This document shows positions 9,116 to 16,422 of a DNA stretch of 64,000 nt, in pieces; the first letter of the stretch is position 1, and each line of letters starts with the position of its first letter. The DNA is from Oscillospiraceae bacterium (GTDB lineage: Bacteria > Bacillota > Clostridia > Saccharofermentanales > Saccharofermentanaceae). A program made the position numbers and the translations under genes. The notes under the pieces were generated by a model that did not search any database, had not been told where the DNA came from, and saw only the letters and a program-made list of their open reading frames with translations. The stretch spans positions 1 to 64,000 of the forward strand of contig CADAIP010000008.1 in NCBI GenBank assembly GCA_902787975.1. The letters run 5' to 3'.

Positions 9116-9218
9116 AGATGACCTCGCTATATTATTTATGAATTCCATACCTAATTAGTATATCTTTAATTTGGTGACATAACACCCTTCAATTCGCATA
9201 AGTTTACCCGACAAATTA

Positions 9219-9257
9219 AAACACCTTTACTCATGAAGGACATGAACAAAGGTGTTT
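9219..9257 (-). terminator. Rho-independent terminator after the metallopeptidase lipoprotein
   Basis: The perfect 10-bp arms AAACACCTTT (9219-9228) and AAAGGTGTTT (9248-9257) enclose a second short TCATG/CATGA pairing. On the minus strand they run into TTTTAATTTG. The structure sits 38 bases after the stop of the gene ending at 9296. Confidence 0.8.
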
Positions 9258-9295
9258 AACTTTACGACAGCCTTATAAGTGTTATTTGTCAGGCA

Positions 9296-10264
9296 TCAGT
9301 GCTGGCTCGGAGCAAAACCCCATTCATTTACAGTCTCGGAATAATCCGTAAGGCCTGCATAATAAGCCGTGATATCTGTGACCTCGTTAGGAATACTGTC
9401 ATAGACATAAAGACCGGTCTCAGGATCATCATTAATTCTCATAATATCGTTCAGGCCGCTGTTAGCTGCGTAATCAACATATTCCTGTGTAATACCATAA
9501 TCGACCGCGGTATAAAGATCCGGAACTCCAAATGTATGAAGCATTTCATGAGCAAAATGAGAAGGACATTCAAGATAACCTTCACAATTCATAAACATAA
9601 AACAAATCTCATAAGTAAACTCAGAATCATGACAGAAAAACGTAGTGCTCGTTATTGTATTAGTTTCCGGGGTATTGAAATACATCATATAAATGACCTG
9701 ATCAGCACCAACATCACTAAGGATCTTCGCTGTTTGAACATTCTGGTCAATACTATTGGATCCGGCATTATAAAACTGATTATAATTAGAATCAACTTCA
9801 CGGTAATCAATATCCGTTATATCGAGATCCACCGCAAGTTCAGGATACTGTTCCCAGTCATATATGAATTCAACATCCTTTCCATAGCTCTTACTGACAT
9901 TTTCCAGATAATCAGTAGCTATTTCCAGATCTTTATAGATAAGCGCATCCAGCTGCTGATCAGCTTCGCTCTCGAAATTCCAGCCAGTCGTAGCATCATT
10001 TACGAAAATTGATACTACAGCAATCTTTCCTTCTAATTCTTTTGCTGTACCCAGATGATTATCATAAGGGTAACCGTATTCACTGTCAGAATATGTTGTT
10101 TCACTTTCTGAATAATATTCCTCATCTTCGGTTTCTTCAGAAGATTCATACTGTTCTTCTGAATAATCCGCCTCATAGCCTTCATAACCCTCTTCTTCCA
10201 TGCAGCCGGCAAGTCCAAGAACCATGGAAGCAGCGAGACAACAAGCAATTATTCTTCTTTTCAT
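9296..10264 (-). CDS. Lipoprotein with metzincin-like zinc protease motif
   Basis: This 322-residue protein has a lipoprotein signal peptide ending in LAGC, with the lipidated cysteine at residue 21. A roughly 45-residue tether very rich in Glu, Tyr and Ser follows. The folded part carries HEMLHTFGVPD at 239-249. This reads as HExxHxxGxxD, the metzincin-type zinc signature with Asp as third ligand seen in snapalysin-like and related peptidases. The catalytic Glu is residue 240. Three cysteines precede the motif (211, 221, 227). It is therefore probably a surface-anchored metallopeptidase, but the substrate is unknown and no close family was recognised. It is monocistronic, with its own terminator and a tRNA gene upstream. 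Confidence 0.75.
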   Translation of the reverse strand: MKRRIIACCLAASMVLGLAGCMEEEGYEGYEADYSEEQYESSEETEDEEYYSESETTYSDSEYGYPYDNHLGTAKELEGKIAVVSIFVNDATTGWNFESEADQQLDALIYKDLEIATDYLENVSKSYGKDVEFIYDWEQYPELAVDLDITDIDYREVDSNYNQFYNAGSNSIDQNVQTAKILSDVGADQVIYMMYFNTPETNTITSTTFFCHDSEFTYEICFMFMNCEGYLECPSHFAHEMLHTFGVPDLYTAVDYGITQEYVDYAANSGLNDIMRINDDPETGLYVYDSIPNEVTDITAYYAGLTDYSETVNEWGFAPSQH

Positions 10265-10332
10265 AAATAAAACCTCCCGGATATTTCACCGTCGCAGATT
10301 CTACCACACATTTCAATAATTGAAAGCAAATT

Positions 10333-10363
10333 AAAAAGCTCTCCATGAAACATCATGAAGAGC
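10333..10363 (-). terminator. Terminator of the tRNA-Leu gene
   Basis: The 10-bp arms at 10338-10347 and 10354-10363 pair with one G-U. On the minus strand they are followed by TTTTT (10333-10337). The hairpin begins 9 bases after the 3' CCA of the tRNA. Confidence 0.8.
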
Positions 10364-10371
10364 CTTGAAAC

Positions 10372-10458
10372 TGGTGCAGATGGCGGGACTTGAACCCGCA
10401 CGAGATTGCTCCCACTAGCACCTGAAGCTAGCGCGTCTGCCAATTCCACCACATCTGC
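10372..10458 (-). tRNA. tRNA-Leu (CAG anticodon)
   Basis: The minus strand reads as an 87-base class II tRNA with the CCA end encoded. The acceptor stem is GCAGATG/CATCTGC with discriminator A. The D-loop holds GG, the anticodon stem is CTAGC/GCTAG around the loop TTCAGGT (anticodon CAG), a long variable arm follows, and the T-arm is GCGGG-TTCAAGT-CCCGC. It decodes CUG. It stands alone and has its own terminator. Confidence 0.97.
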
Positions 10459-10524
10459 GTGCGGGTTAGATGAGGCTTTAATTTTCAATAAGAACATAAT
10501 TCACTGTTAGGTTATAATCTCCTT

Positions 10525-12894
10525 ATGAATAAGATAACCGTTTCCGTTACAGACCTGGCTTCATATATCTCCCGCCGAGGCAATCTTGCCGGCGGTTCAT
10601 ATGGTTCTGTATCAGGCATCGAAGGCACGAGGCTCCACCAGAGAGTATTCTCCGACCTCAAGAAAGCTTACGGAGACATCGTCACGACCGAAGAGCAGCT
10701 CGTATATGACTACATATCCGAATCAGGTATCTGTCTTTCTGTAAACGGCAGATATGACGCCATGATGAACGTAAGCGGTAAGCCGCCCATGCTTTTCGAG
10801 ATCAAGTCGTTCAACTCAACCAAAGACACATTCGAAGCACTCGTAAGACCTGAACACGTAACCCAGCTTAAGCTCTACGGAGCCATGTATCTGCTCACTA
10901 ATTCAGAGATCCTCGATATATCGCTTACATTGAGATATGTTTCAATAACTTCTCTGGAAAGCTTCGAAAACACTTACACCATGTCTTTCGAGGATGCCGA
11001 GAATTACTGGGAAGAGATCTGTTCCGAATACTGTGTTTTCGCAAAGACACTGCTGGATTACCGTCAAAGCCTCATGGACACGACTTCCATTTTGAGATTT
11101 CCTTTCGACACCATAAGACCCGGCCAGAAGGAATTCATGAAAAAGGCACTCCTCGCGCTGAATTCCGGAGAAGCATTTTTTGTCGAGGCACCTACGGGCA
11201 TCGGAAAGACCGTATCGACTTTATATCCGGCAATCAAGGGACTGGTAAAGAACAGATACGACAAGATCTTCTATCTGACCGCTAAAGAAGCTACAAGAGG
11301 CGTTGCAGAGTCTACCCTGAACCAGATGAGGAAGCAGGGTCTTATTATCCGTTCCATCACATTAAGATCCAAGGAAAAGATGTGTCCTTACGGCACCGAG
11401 TGTGATTCGAAGTTCTGCCCTCTAGCCAAAGACTATTACGGCAAACTGAAAGATGCTCTTGCTGAATCTCTTGTACTCGATGAGATAACACCTGAGAAGA
11501 TAACTGAAATTGCATTAAGACACGGCATCTGCCCTCACGAGTTCATGATAGATACGATGAACTACTGTACGGTCATCATCGGTGACTATAACCACATCTT
11601 CAGTCCGAGAGTATCTCTTATCGAGAAGGATCCCGGAAACCAGCGTGTTGCCGTACTCGTCGACGAGGCGCACAACATGATCGACCGCGGAAGAGACATG
11701 TTCTCGGCCTCCTTCTCCTTGAGCCTTATTGACGAGATGCTCATGGATTTTAAAGGGCGCGATACTAAGATTGAGACCATGTTCCATCAGGTCCGCAATT
11801 ACTTTGTAAATATCGGTACTTGTTTTGAATCATCAAGTTCGTGTTTCAAGTTGCTGGAACAGGCTGATGAGAACAAAGTGCTGATGACTGAGAACTGGGA
11901 AGCGATGAGGCAGCCTCCCCGTCAGCTTTACGCAAAACTATGGTATGCGATAAGACAGTTGTCTTTCGTGCTTGACCGCCTGGAACAGGGACAATGCAGA
12001 AAGACTTCAGTTAAGTTTTTCTTTGAAGCAAGATATTTCCTTACGGTATTGGAGCACTATTTTGATAATGCGTATATCACGACCGCCTCGAAGATCAACG
12101 GCGATATCACGCTTACTCTTAACTGTCTTGACTGTGCATCAAAGTTAAACGACATAATCAAGGACAGGATGTCAGTCATATTCTTCTCTGCAACATTTAC
12201 ACCATATGAATATTACCGCAACTGTCTCGTTGGTCCTGACTGTGATTACTCATCTTTCTTAAGACTTCCGTCACCGTTCCCTCCTGAGAATCTTGAGATC
12301 ATGATCAACTCTGAGATCTCAACCGCTTATAAAGACCGTTCATTAACCCAGTATGATCTTACGCAGTCCATCGCAGATTGTCTTTTGGGAAGGACCGGAA
12401 ATCACATGATATTCTTCCCTTCGTTCGAATACATGAACCAGATAATGCCCATGATCGAAGAATATCTGAAAAGGCACGACGTGAAGGATTACAAGATCAT
12501 CTCCCAGATAACGGAGATGAGCAGTGTCGAGAAAGAGGCGTTCCTGAACAGTTTTGCAGAACCATACCCGGGGCTTCTGATCGGTGCTGCCGTTCTTGGC
12601 GGCCATTTCGGCGAAGGCATAGACCTTGTCGGAGATAAGCTCACGGGCGTTGTAATTGTCGGTGTCGGAATCCCGAAGGTAACACCCGAAAGACAGATAT
12701 TAAGCAATTACTATGCCGAAAAATTCGGTGACGGATTCTCTTTTGCATACAGATTCCCGGGCTGGCAGAAAGTCCTTCAGGCCGTAGGCAGAGTAATCCG
12801 TACAGAAACAGATACGGGCTTTGCGCTCCTGATAGACTCAAGACTCGAAAAGCCCGATTATATTATGCTTTTTCCCGATCACTGGAAGATCTGA
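10525..12894 (+). CDS. PD-(D/E)XK nuclease fused to an XPD/DinG-type helicase
   Basis: This 789-residue protein combines two domains. Residues 1-about 180 look like a PD-(D/E)XK nuclease, with TRLH near 38, GRYDAM (Asp78) and FEIK (Glu92, Lys94). From about 190 it is a superfamily 2 XPD/DinG helicase. Walker A APTGIGKT is at 222-229. Four cysteines at 287, 293, 298 and 336 fit a [4Fe-4S] cluster. DEAH is at 380-383, and a C-terminal motif VI reads QAVGRVIR. The family is present in many Clostridia as an uncharacterised ATP-dependent DNA helicase, presumably 5'-3' and active in repair. The gene is transcribed away from the tRNA. Its TGA directly abuts the reverse-complement stop of the xylanase gene. 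Confidence 0.9.
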   Translation: MNKITVSVTDLASYISRRGNLAGGSYGSVSGIEGTRLHQRVFSDLKKAYGDIVTTEEQLVYDYISESGICLSVNGRYDAMMNVSGKPPMLFEIKSFNSTKDTFEALVRPEHVTQLKLYGAMYLLTNSEILDISLTLRYVSITSLESFENTYTMSFEDAENYWEEICSEYCVFAKTLLDYRQSLMDTTSILRFPFDTIRPGQKEFMKKALLALNSGEAFFVEAPTGIGKTVSTLYPAIKGLVKNRYDKIFYLTAKEATRGVAESTLNQMRKQGLIIRSITLRSKEKMCPYGTECDSKFCPLAKDYYGKLKDALAESLVLDEITPEKITEIALRHGICPHEFMIDTMNYCTVIIGDYNHIFSPRVSLIEKDPGNQRVAVLVDEAHNMIDRGRDMFSASFSLSLIDEMLMDFKGRDTKIETMFHQVRNYFVNIGTCFESSSSCFKLLEQADENKVLMTENWEAMRQPPRQLYAKLWYAIRQLSFVLDRLEQGQCRKTSVKFFFEARYFLTVLEHYFDNAYITTASKINGDITLTLNCLDCASKLNDIIKDRMSVIFFSATFTPYEYYRNCLVGPDCDYSSFLRLPSPFPPENLEIMINSEISTAYKDRSLTQYDLTQSIADCLLGRTGNHMIFFPSFEYMNQIMPMIEEYLKRHDVKDYKIISQITEMSSVEKEAFLNSFAEPYPGLLIGAAVLGGHFGEGIDLVGDKLTGVVIVGVGIPKVTPERQILSNYYAEKFGDGFSFAYRFPGWQKVLQAVGRVIRTETDTGFALLIDSRLEKPDYIMLFPDHWKI

Positions 12895-14100
12895 TCAGAT
12901 AGTAATTGTAACCTCAGAAGGTTCGCTTCCGATCTTGATAACGGCATCAGAACCGTCAATTCCATAAGTACCCTTTGTACCCTTAATGTTTACGATACCG
13001 TCGCTGTTTGTGTGAATGACTTCGTCCTTAGTCCACCACTCACCTTTTACAAGGCTTAAGAGCTTGTTGTAAACCGGCTTGCATCTGTTGTCTTTTGTTA
13101 TAAGTCCGCTGGGTGCATTGAGCCAAGCGCCGTCAGCAAAATCCCAGCCGGTAATAGCCTTGATATTAGGATCTGCAAAGAGGATCCTGTACATCTCTTC
13201 CCATTCCTTCTCCTGACGGAGCTCACCCTCTTCAGTGGTCGGCCACTCGTCAACCTGCCAGTCGTTGAGGTCTTCGATGTATGCAGGCATTATCTCTCCG
13301 GAGATAAGTGTGTTTTCTGTAAAGTGGATCGGAAGACCGAATCTTGAGAATCTCTTTAATACGTCACGGAGCTTGGCCTCACCCCAGTAACCCTGGTGCT
13401 GGTGTGACTGGATACCGATCGCTGAGATCTCAACTCCTGCATCCAGAAGTTCTTCAAGGAGCTTCTCATATTGGGGAGATGTATTGAAGTCGTTGATAAG
13501 GAATGTTCCGTCAGGATTAGCCGCTCTTGCAGCAGCGAAAACTTCCTTAACGAGAGTAACTCTGCCGTACTTATTGCAGATCCTTGTGACAGCATTATCG
13601 TACTTATCGAAGATAGGCATGATGACTACTTCGTTGATGACGTCCCAGATATCGATCGTTCCCTTGAATGCGGTAACGTCTCTGTTGATCCTTGCAAGCT
13701 GCTTGTCCATTATGACTTCATCGGAATACTTAAGAAGCCAGTCCGCACAGACCGTATGCCAGCAAAGAGGATGTCCTTTTAAAGTAACGTTATTAGCAAC
13801 AAGTCTGTCAGAAGCATCCTTCAGCATCTCATAGTTCGGATGTCCTTCTTCATGCTCATAACGGCCCCAGTAAAAAGGCAGTGTGCCATAGTTCATAAGA
13901 GCAAGCCATTTATCTCTTCTGTCTTCGTTGGGCTGCATTCCCGGAAAATCAAGGAAATCAAACGCACCGCATCCGAAAAGGAATTCATGCGATTTCTGGT
14001 TTAATACCAGATCCTTATCACTAACGGGATTTCCGTTCTTATCTATAACTTTTACGAGACATTCACCGATTCTATGTGAGGGAGTAGTCGATAGATTCAT
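12895..14100 (-). CDS. Endo-1,4-beta-xylanase, GH10
   Basis: GH10 enzymes cut the xylan backbone. The 401-residue protein has the (beta/alpha)8 signatures KGHPLCWH near 108-115, the acid/base in DVINE (Glu157), AIGIQSHQH near 227-235, and the nucleophile in IHFTEN (Glu262). Residues 1-45 look like a small beta-rich extension (VKVIDKNGNPV) before the barrel, and a beta-rich tail follows. There is no signal peptide or cellulose-binding module, which points to intracellular hydrolysis of xylo-oligosaccharides. It lies 40 nt downstream of recO on the same strand and converges with the helicase. The RBS GGAAG sits 6 nt before ATG. Confidence 0.92.
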   Translation of the reverse strand: MNLSTTPSHRIGECLVKVIDKNGNPVSDKDLVLNQKSHEFLFGCGAFDFLDFPGMQPNEDRRDKWLALMNYGTLPFYWGRYEHEEGHPNYEMLKDASDRLVANNVTLKGHPLCWHTVCADWLLKYSDEVIMDKQLARINRDVTAFKGTIDIWDVINEVVIMPIFDKYDNAVTRICNKYGRVTLVKEVFAAARAANPDGTFLINDFNTSPQYEKLLEELLDAGVEISAIGIQSHQHQGYWGEAKLRDVLKRFSRFGLPIHFTENTLISGEIMPAYIEDLNDWQVDEWPTTEEGELRQEKEWEEMYRILFADPNIKAITGWDFADGAWLNAPSGLITKDNRCKPVYNKLLSLVKGEWWTKDEVIHTNSDGIVNIKGTKGTYGIDGSDAVIKIGSEPSEVTITI

Positions 14101-14140
14101 ATGGCACTTCCTTTCTTTTGATCAACCTTGAATGACCTGA

Positions 14141-14884
14141 TTATAGATTATTCAAAACAGAAAGCGTGTCATATATCTTTTCAAAATGTATTGAAATGTA
14201 GTCAGTTGTAAAATCTTTTAGTTCTTTTTCGGTCTTTTTATCAGCCGATGATGTAAATAACCTTTTAAGATCACAGGTCGCAAAATAGTTAAGTGCCTTT
14301 ACCGAAGGTGACTCCAATAGTCTGTCAAAAGACCTGTTCTGATTTGAAGCGCTGTTAACTCCGCCCGCTATGTTTAACAGGAACCTGTCAGGCTTATCCC
14401 CTGTTCCCTTGTAACTCGGATTGGAAAGGTCGTACTGTACCGTAAATCCTGCGATCGTTAAAAGCCTCCAGTTAAAAGCTGAATAAATGAGCAGATACTT
14501 ATCCTTATTATTTGCGAGCATGTAATAAGCATATACAGCAAGCTCGTAAGCTTCCCTGGCATTCTCACTCTGAAGCGTACAGTCGACGAGCAATGCCGAG
14601 ATGTGTGCTGCCACGGTCATCTGTTCGAGGCTTTCCATTATTCCGGAATTGCTTTCGATTATCGATGCATCTTTCAGATAGTAATATCCGTGAGATACCG
14701 ATACTACAAAATCACAGAGCATGTATGGCATTGATACAAAACCCAATGAACTTCCGGGTTTGGCTACGCCTTTGGCACAGATCGTTATAAGTCCCCTGTC
14801 TGAAGTAAGAACAGATAAGAGTCTGTCCTTTTCCTTGTAATCGTCCGACTTTATTATGAGGCCACGGCAGTTAAAGGGATCCAT
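14141..14884 (-). CDS. recO: DNA repair protein RecO
   Basis: RecO loads RecA onto SSB-coated single-stranded DNA together with RecR. The 247-residue length is typical. The N-terminal OB-fold (about 1-80) begins with CRGLIIKSDDYKEKDRLLSV, the classic RecO start, followed by GLITICAKGVAKPGSS. The C-terminal part is helical; the zinc-binding cysteines of some RecO proteins are largely missing. The ATG overlaps the stop of the ybeY-era gene (TGATG), so translation is coupled. The era-recO order is standard in Bacillota. Confidence 0.95.
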   Translation of the reverse strand: MDPFNCRGLIIKSDDYKEKDRLLSVLTSDRGLITICAKGVAKPGSSLGFVSMPYMLCDFVVSVSHGYYYLKDASIIESNSGIMESLEQMTVAAHISALLVDCTLQSENAREAYELAVYAYYMLANNKDKYLLIYSAFNWRLLTIAGFTVQYDLSNPSYKGTGDKPDRFLLNIAGGVNSASNQNRSFDRLLESPSVKALNYFATCDLKRLFTSSADKKTEKELKDFTTDYISIHFEKIYDTLSVLNNL

Positions 14885-16422
14885 CAGTCGTCAATGTCTT
14901 TGCCAAGGCCCGTGGAACCGAGCATGGCATCATTGTTCTGCCAGTCATTTCTGACCTTAACATAAAGATCGAGATAGACTTTGCAGTCCAAAAGCTTCTC
15001 GATATTTCTTCTTGCAGCAGTACCGATGCGCTTGATCATCTGGCCGTCTTTGCCGATGATGATAGCCTTGTGCGAATCCCTGTTGCAGATGATGTCAGCC
15101 TTGATGACAGTAACAGTGCGGTCGTCACCTGAAGTGATCTCGCCGTCATCGTTCTTTTCCTTGAACTCATTGATGATAACGGCTGTACCATGAGGGATCT
15201 CCTGATCTGTATAATGAAGCACCTGTTCACGGATAAGTTCTGCAGCAATTACACGCTCAGTCTGATCAGTCATATATTCGCTGTCAAAGAGCCTCGGGCC
15301 TTCAGGAAGCATTTTCGTAATGACGGAAAGGAGCAGGTCAACGTTTCTTCCGGTCTTTGCGCTGACAGGAACGATATCTTCAAAATCATAAAGTTCTGAA
15401 TACTTCTGTGTCAGCGGAAGGAGCTTTTCCTGCCCTGCTTCATCATATTTGTTGATAGCAAGGATAACTTTCTTGTTGCTGTCTTTAAGCAGCTCCATGA
15501 GTTTTCTCTCGACAGAACCGGGCTCGGGAAATCTTCCGTCAGCGATGAGAACGACGCAGTCAGCACCGAGAGCTGCTTTATAGGATCTCTCGACCATGAA
15601 CTCACCCATCTTGGAAGTCGGCTTGTGGATACCCGGAGTATCAGTAAAGATTATCTGTGTATCTTCAGTATTATAGATGGTTCTGATGTTAGTCCTTGTA
15701 GTCTGCGGCTTATGAGATACGATGGCGATCTTCATGCCGGTAATGTAGTTCAAAAGCGTTGATTTACCGACGTTAGGGCGCCCTAACAAAGCTACAGTAC
15801 CGCAGTGCTTACAGGGTGCGCCTGCAGGGATAAGTCCTTCTACTGAATTATTTTCCCTGTGATTATCCATCTCGAAAATATCGGCGATCTCATCATCAAA
15901 CGCAAGCCCTATATCTCTCATGAGTCTCTTCTGCTTATCGATCATGATCTTCTCATCTGTAGGATCAATATGGTCGTATCCCAAAAGATGCAAAAGAGAA
16001 TGCGCAATGAGGAACATTGCTTCTCTCTCAAATGAATGTCCGTAACTTTCAGCCTGTGCTTCGCAGGCAACGGGATTGATAAGAATGTCTCCATAACAGA
16101 GGATCTGATTACCTTCTTCATCGGTCTCGAAATCACCGCTGTCAGGTATCATGTCGAACTCGCCTTCAGTAAGTTCTAACATCGGGAAAGAAAGACAGTC
16201 TGTCTCCTTATCGATATCTCTTTGCTCGCGGTTGACTTCTTTTATCTCATCCGGAGTAACGAATGTCAGTGTGGCATAAGCATCTTTAAGAGATCTTGTT
16301 ACCTTGGGCGAAGTATAATCTCCGCTTAAGACCGCTTCAGAAAGACTGATGATGTATTCATCAAGTCCGTTAAGTTTATCCTCGGAAAAACCTTCCGCAT
16401 TGTTTACTACATCTATTCTCAT
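14884..16422 (-). CDS. ybeY-era: Fused YbeY endoribonuclease - Era GTPase
   Basis: One uninterrupted 512-residue frame encodes two ribosome-assembly factors. Residues 1-about 180 are YbeY, the metal-dependent RNase in 16S rRNA maturation, with the zinc motif HSLLHLLGYDH (His141, His145, His151). A linker containing CKHC (204-207) leads into Era: G1 GRPNVGKS (214-221), G3 DTPG (261-264), G4 NKYD (324-327), G5 SAK (354-356). It ends in a KH domain with GKDG at 457-460. In Bacillus subtilis the order is yqfG(ybeY)-dgkA-cdd-era-recO; here dgkA and cdd are absent and the two ends are joined. All catalytic residues of both halves are present. The overlaps with pgpH and recO support one operon. Confidence 0.93.
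   Translation of the reverse strand: MRIDVVNNAEGFSEDKLNGLDEYIISLSEAVLSGDYTSPKVTRSLKDAYATLTFVTPDEIKEVNREQRDIDKETDCLSFPMLELTEGEFDMIPDSGDFETDEEGNQILCYGDILINPVACEAQAESYGHSFEREAMFLIAHSLLHLLGYDHIDPTDEKIMIDKQKRLMRDIGLAFDDEIADIFEMDNHRENNSVEGLIPAGAPCKHCGTVALLGRPNVGKSTLLNYITGMKIAIVSHKPQTTRTNIRTIYNTEDTQIIFTDTPGIHKPTSKMGEFMVERSYKAALGADCVVLIADGRFPEPGSVERKLMELLKDSNKKVILAINKYDEAGQEKLLPLTQKYSELYDFEDIVPVSAKTGRNVDLLLSVITKMLPEGPRLFDSEYMTDQTERVIAAELIREQVLHYTDQEIPHGTAVIINEFKEKNDDGEITSGDDRTVTVIKADIICNRDSHKAIIIGKDGQMIKRIGTAARRNIEKLLDCKVYLDLYVKVRNDWQNNDAMLGSTGLGKDIDD

Noticed and set aside
9299..10012. A 237-codon plus-strand open frame
   Set aside because: It is antisense to the metallopeptidase lipoprotein, which has signal peptide, lipobox and zinc motif. 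The plus-strand translation is Ile/Ser-rich without a domain.
10261..10497. A 78-codon minus-strand open frame
   Set aside because: It runs through the tRNA-Leu gene and its terminator, so it is not a protein gene.
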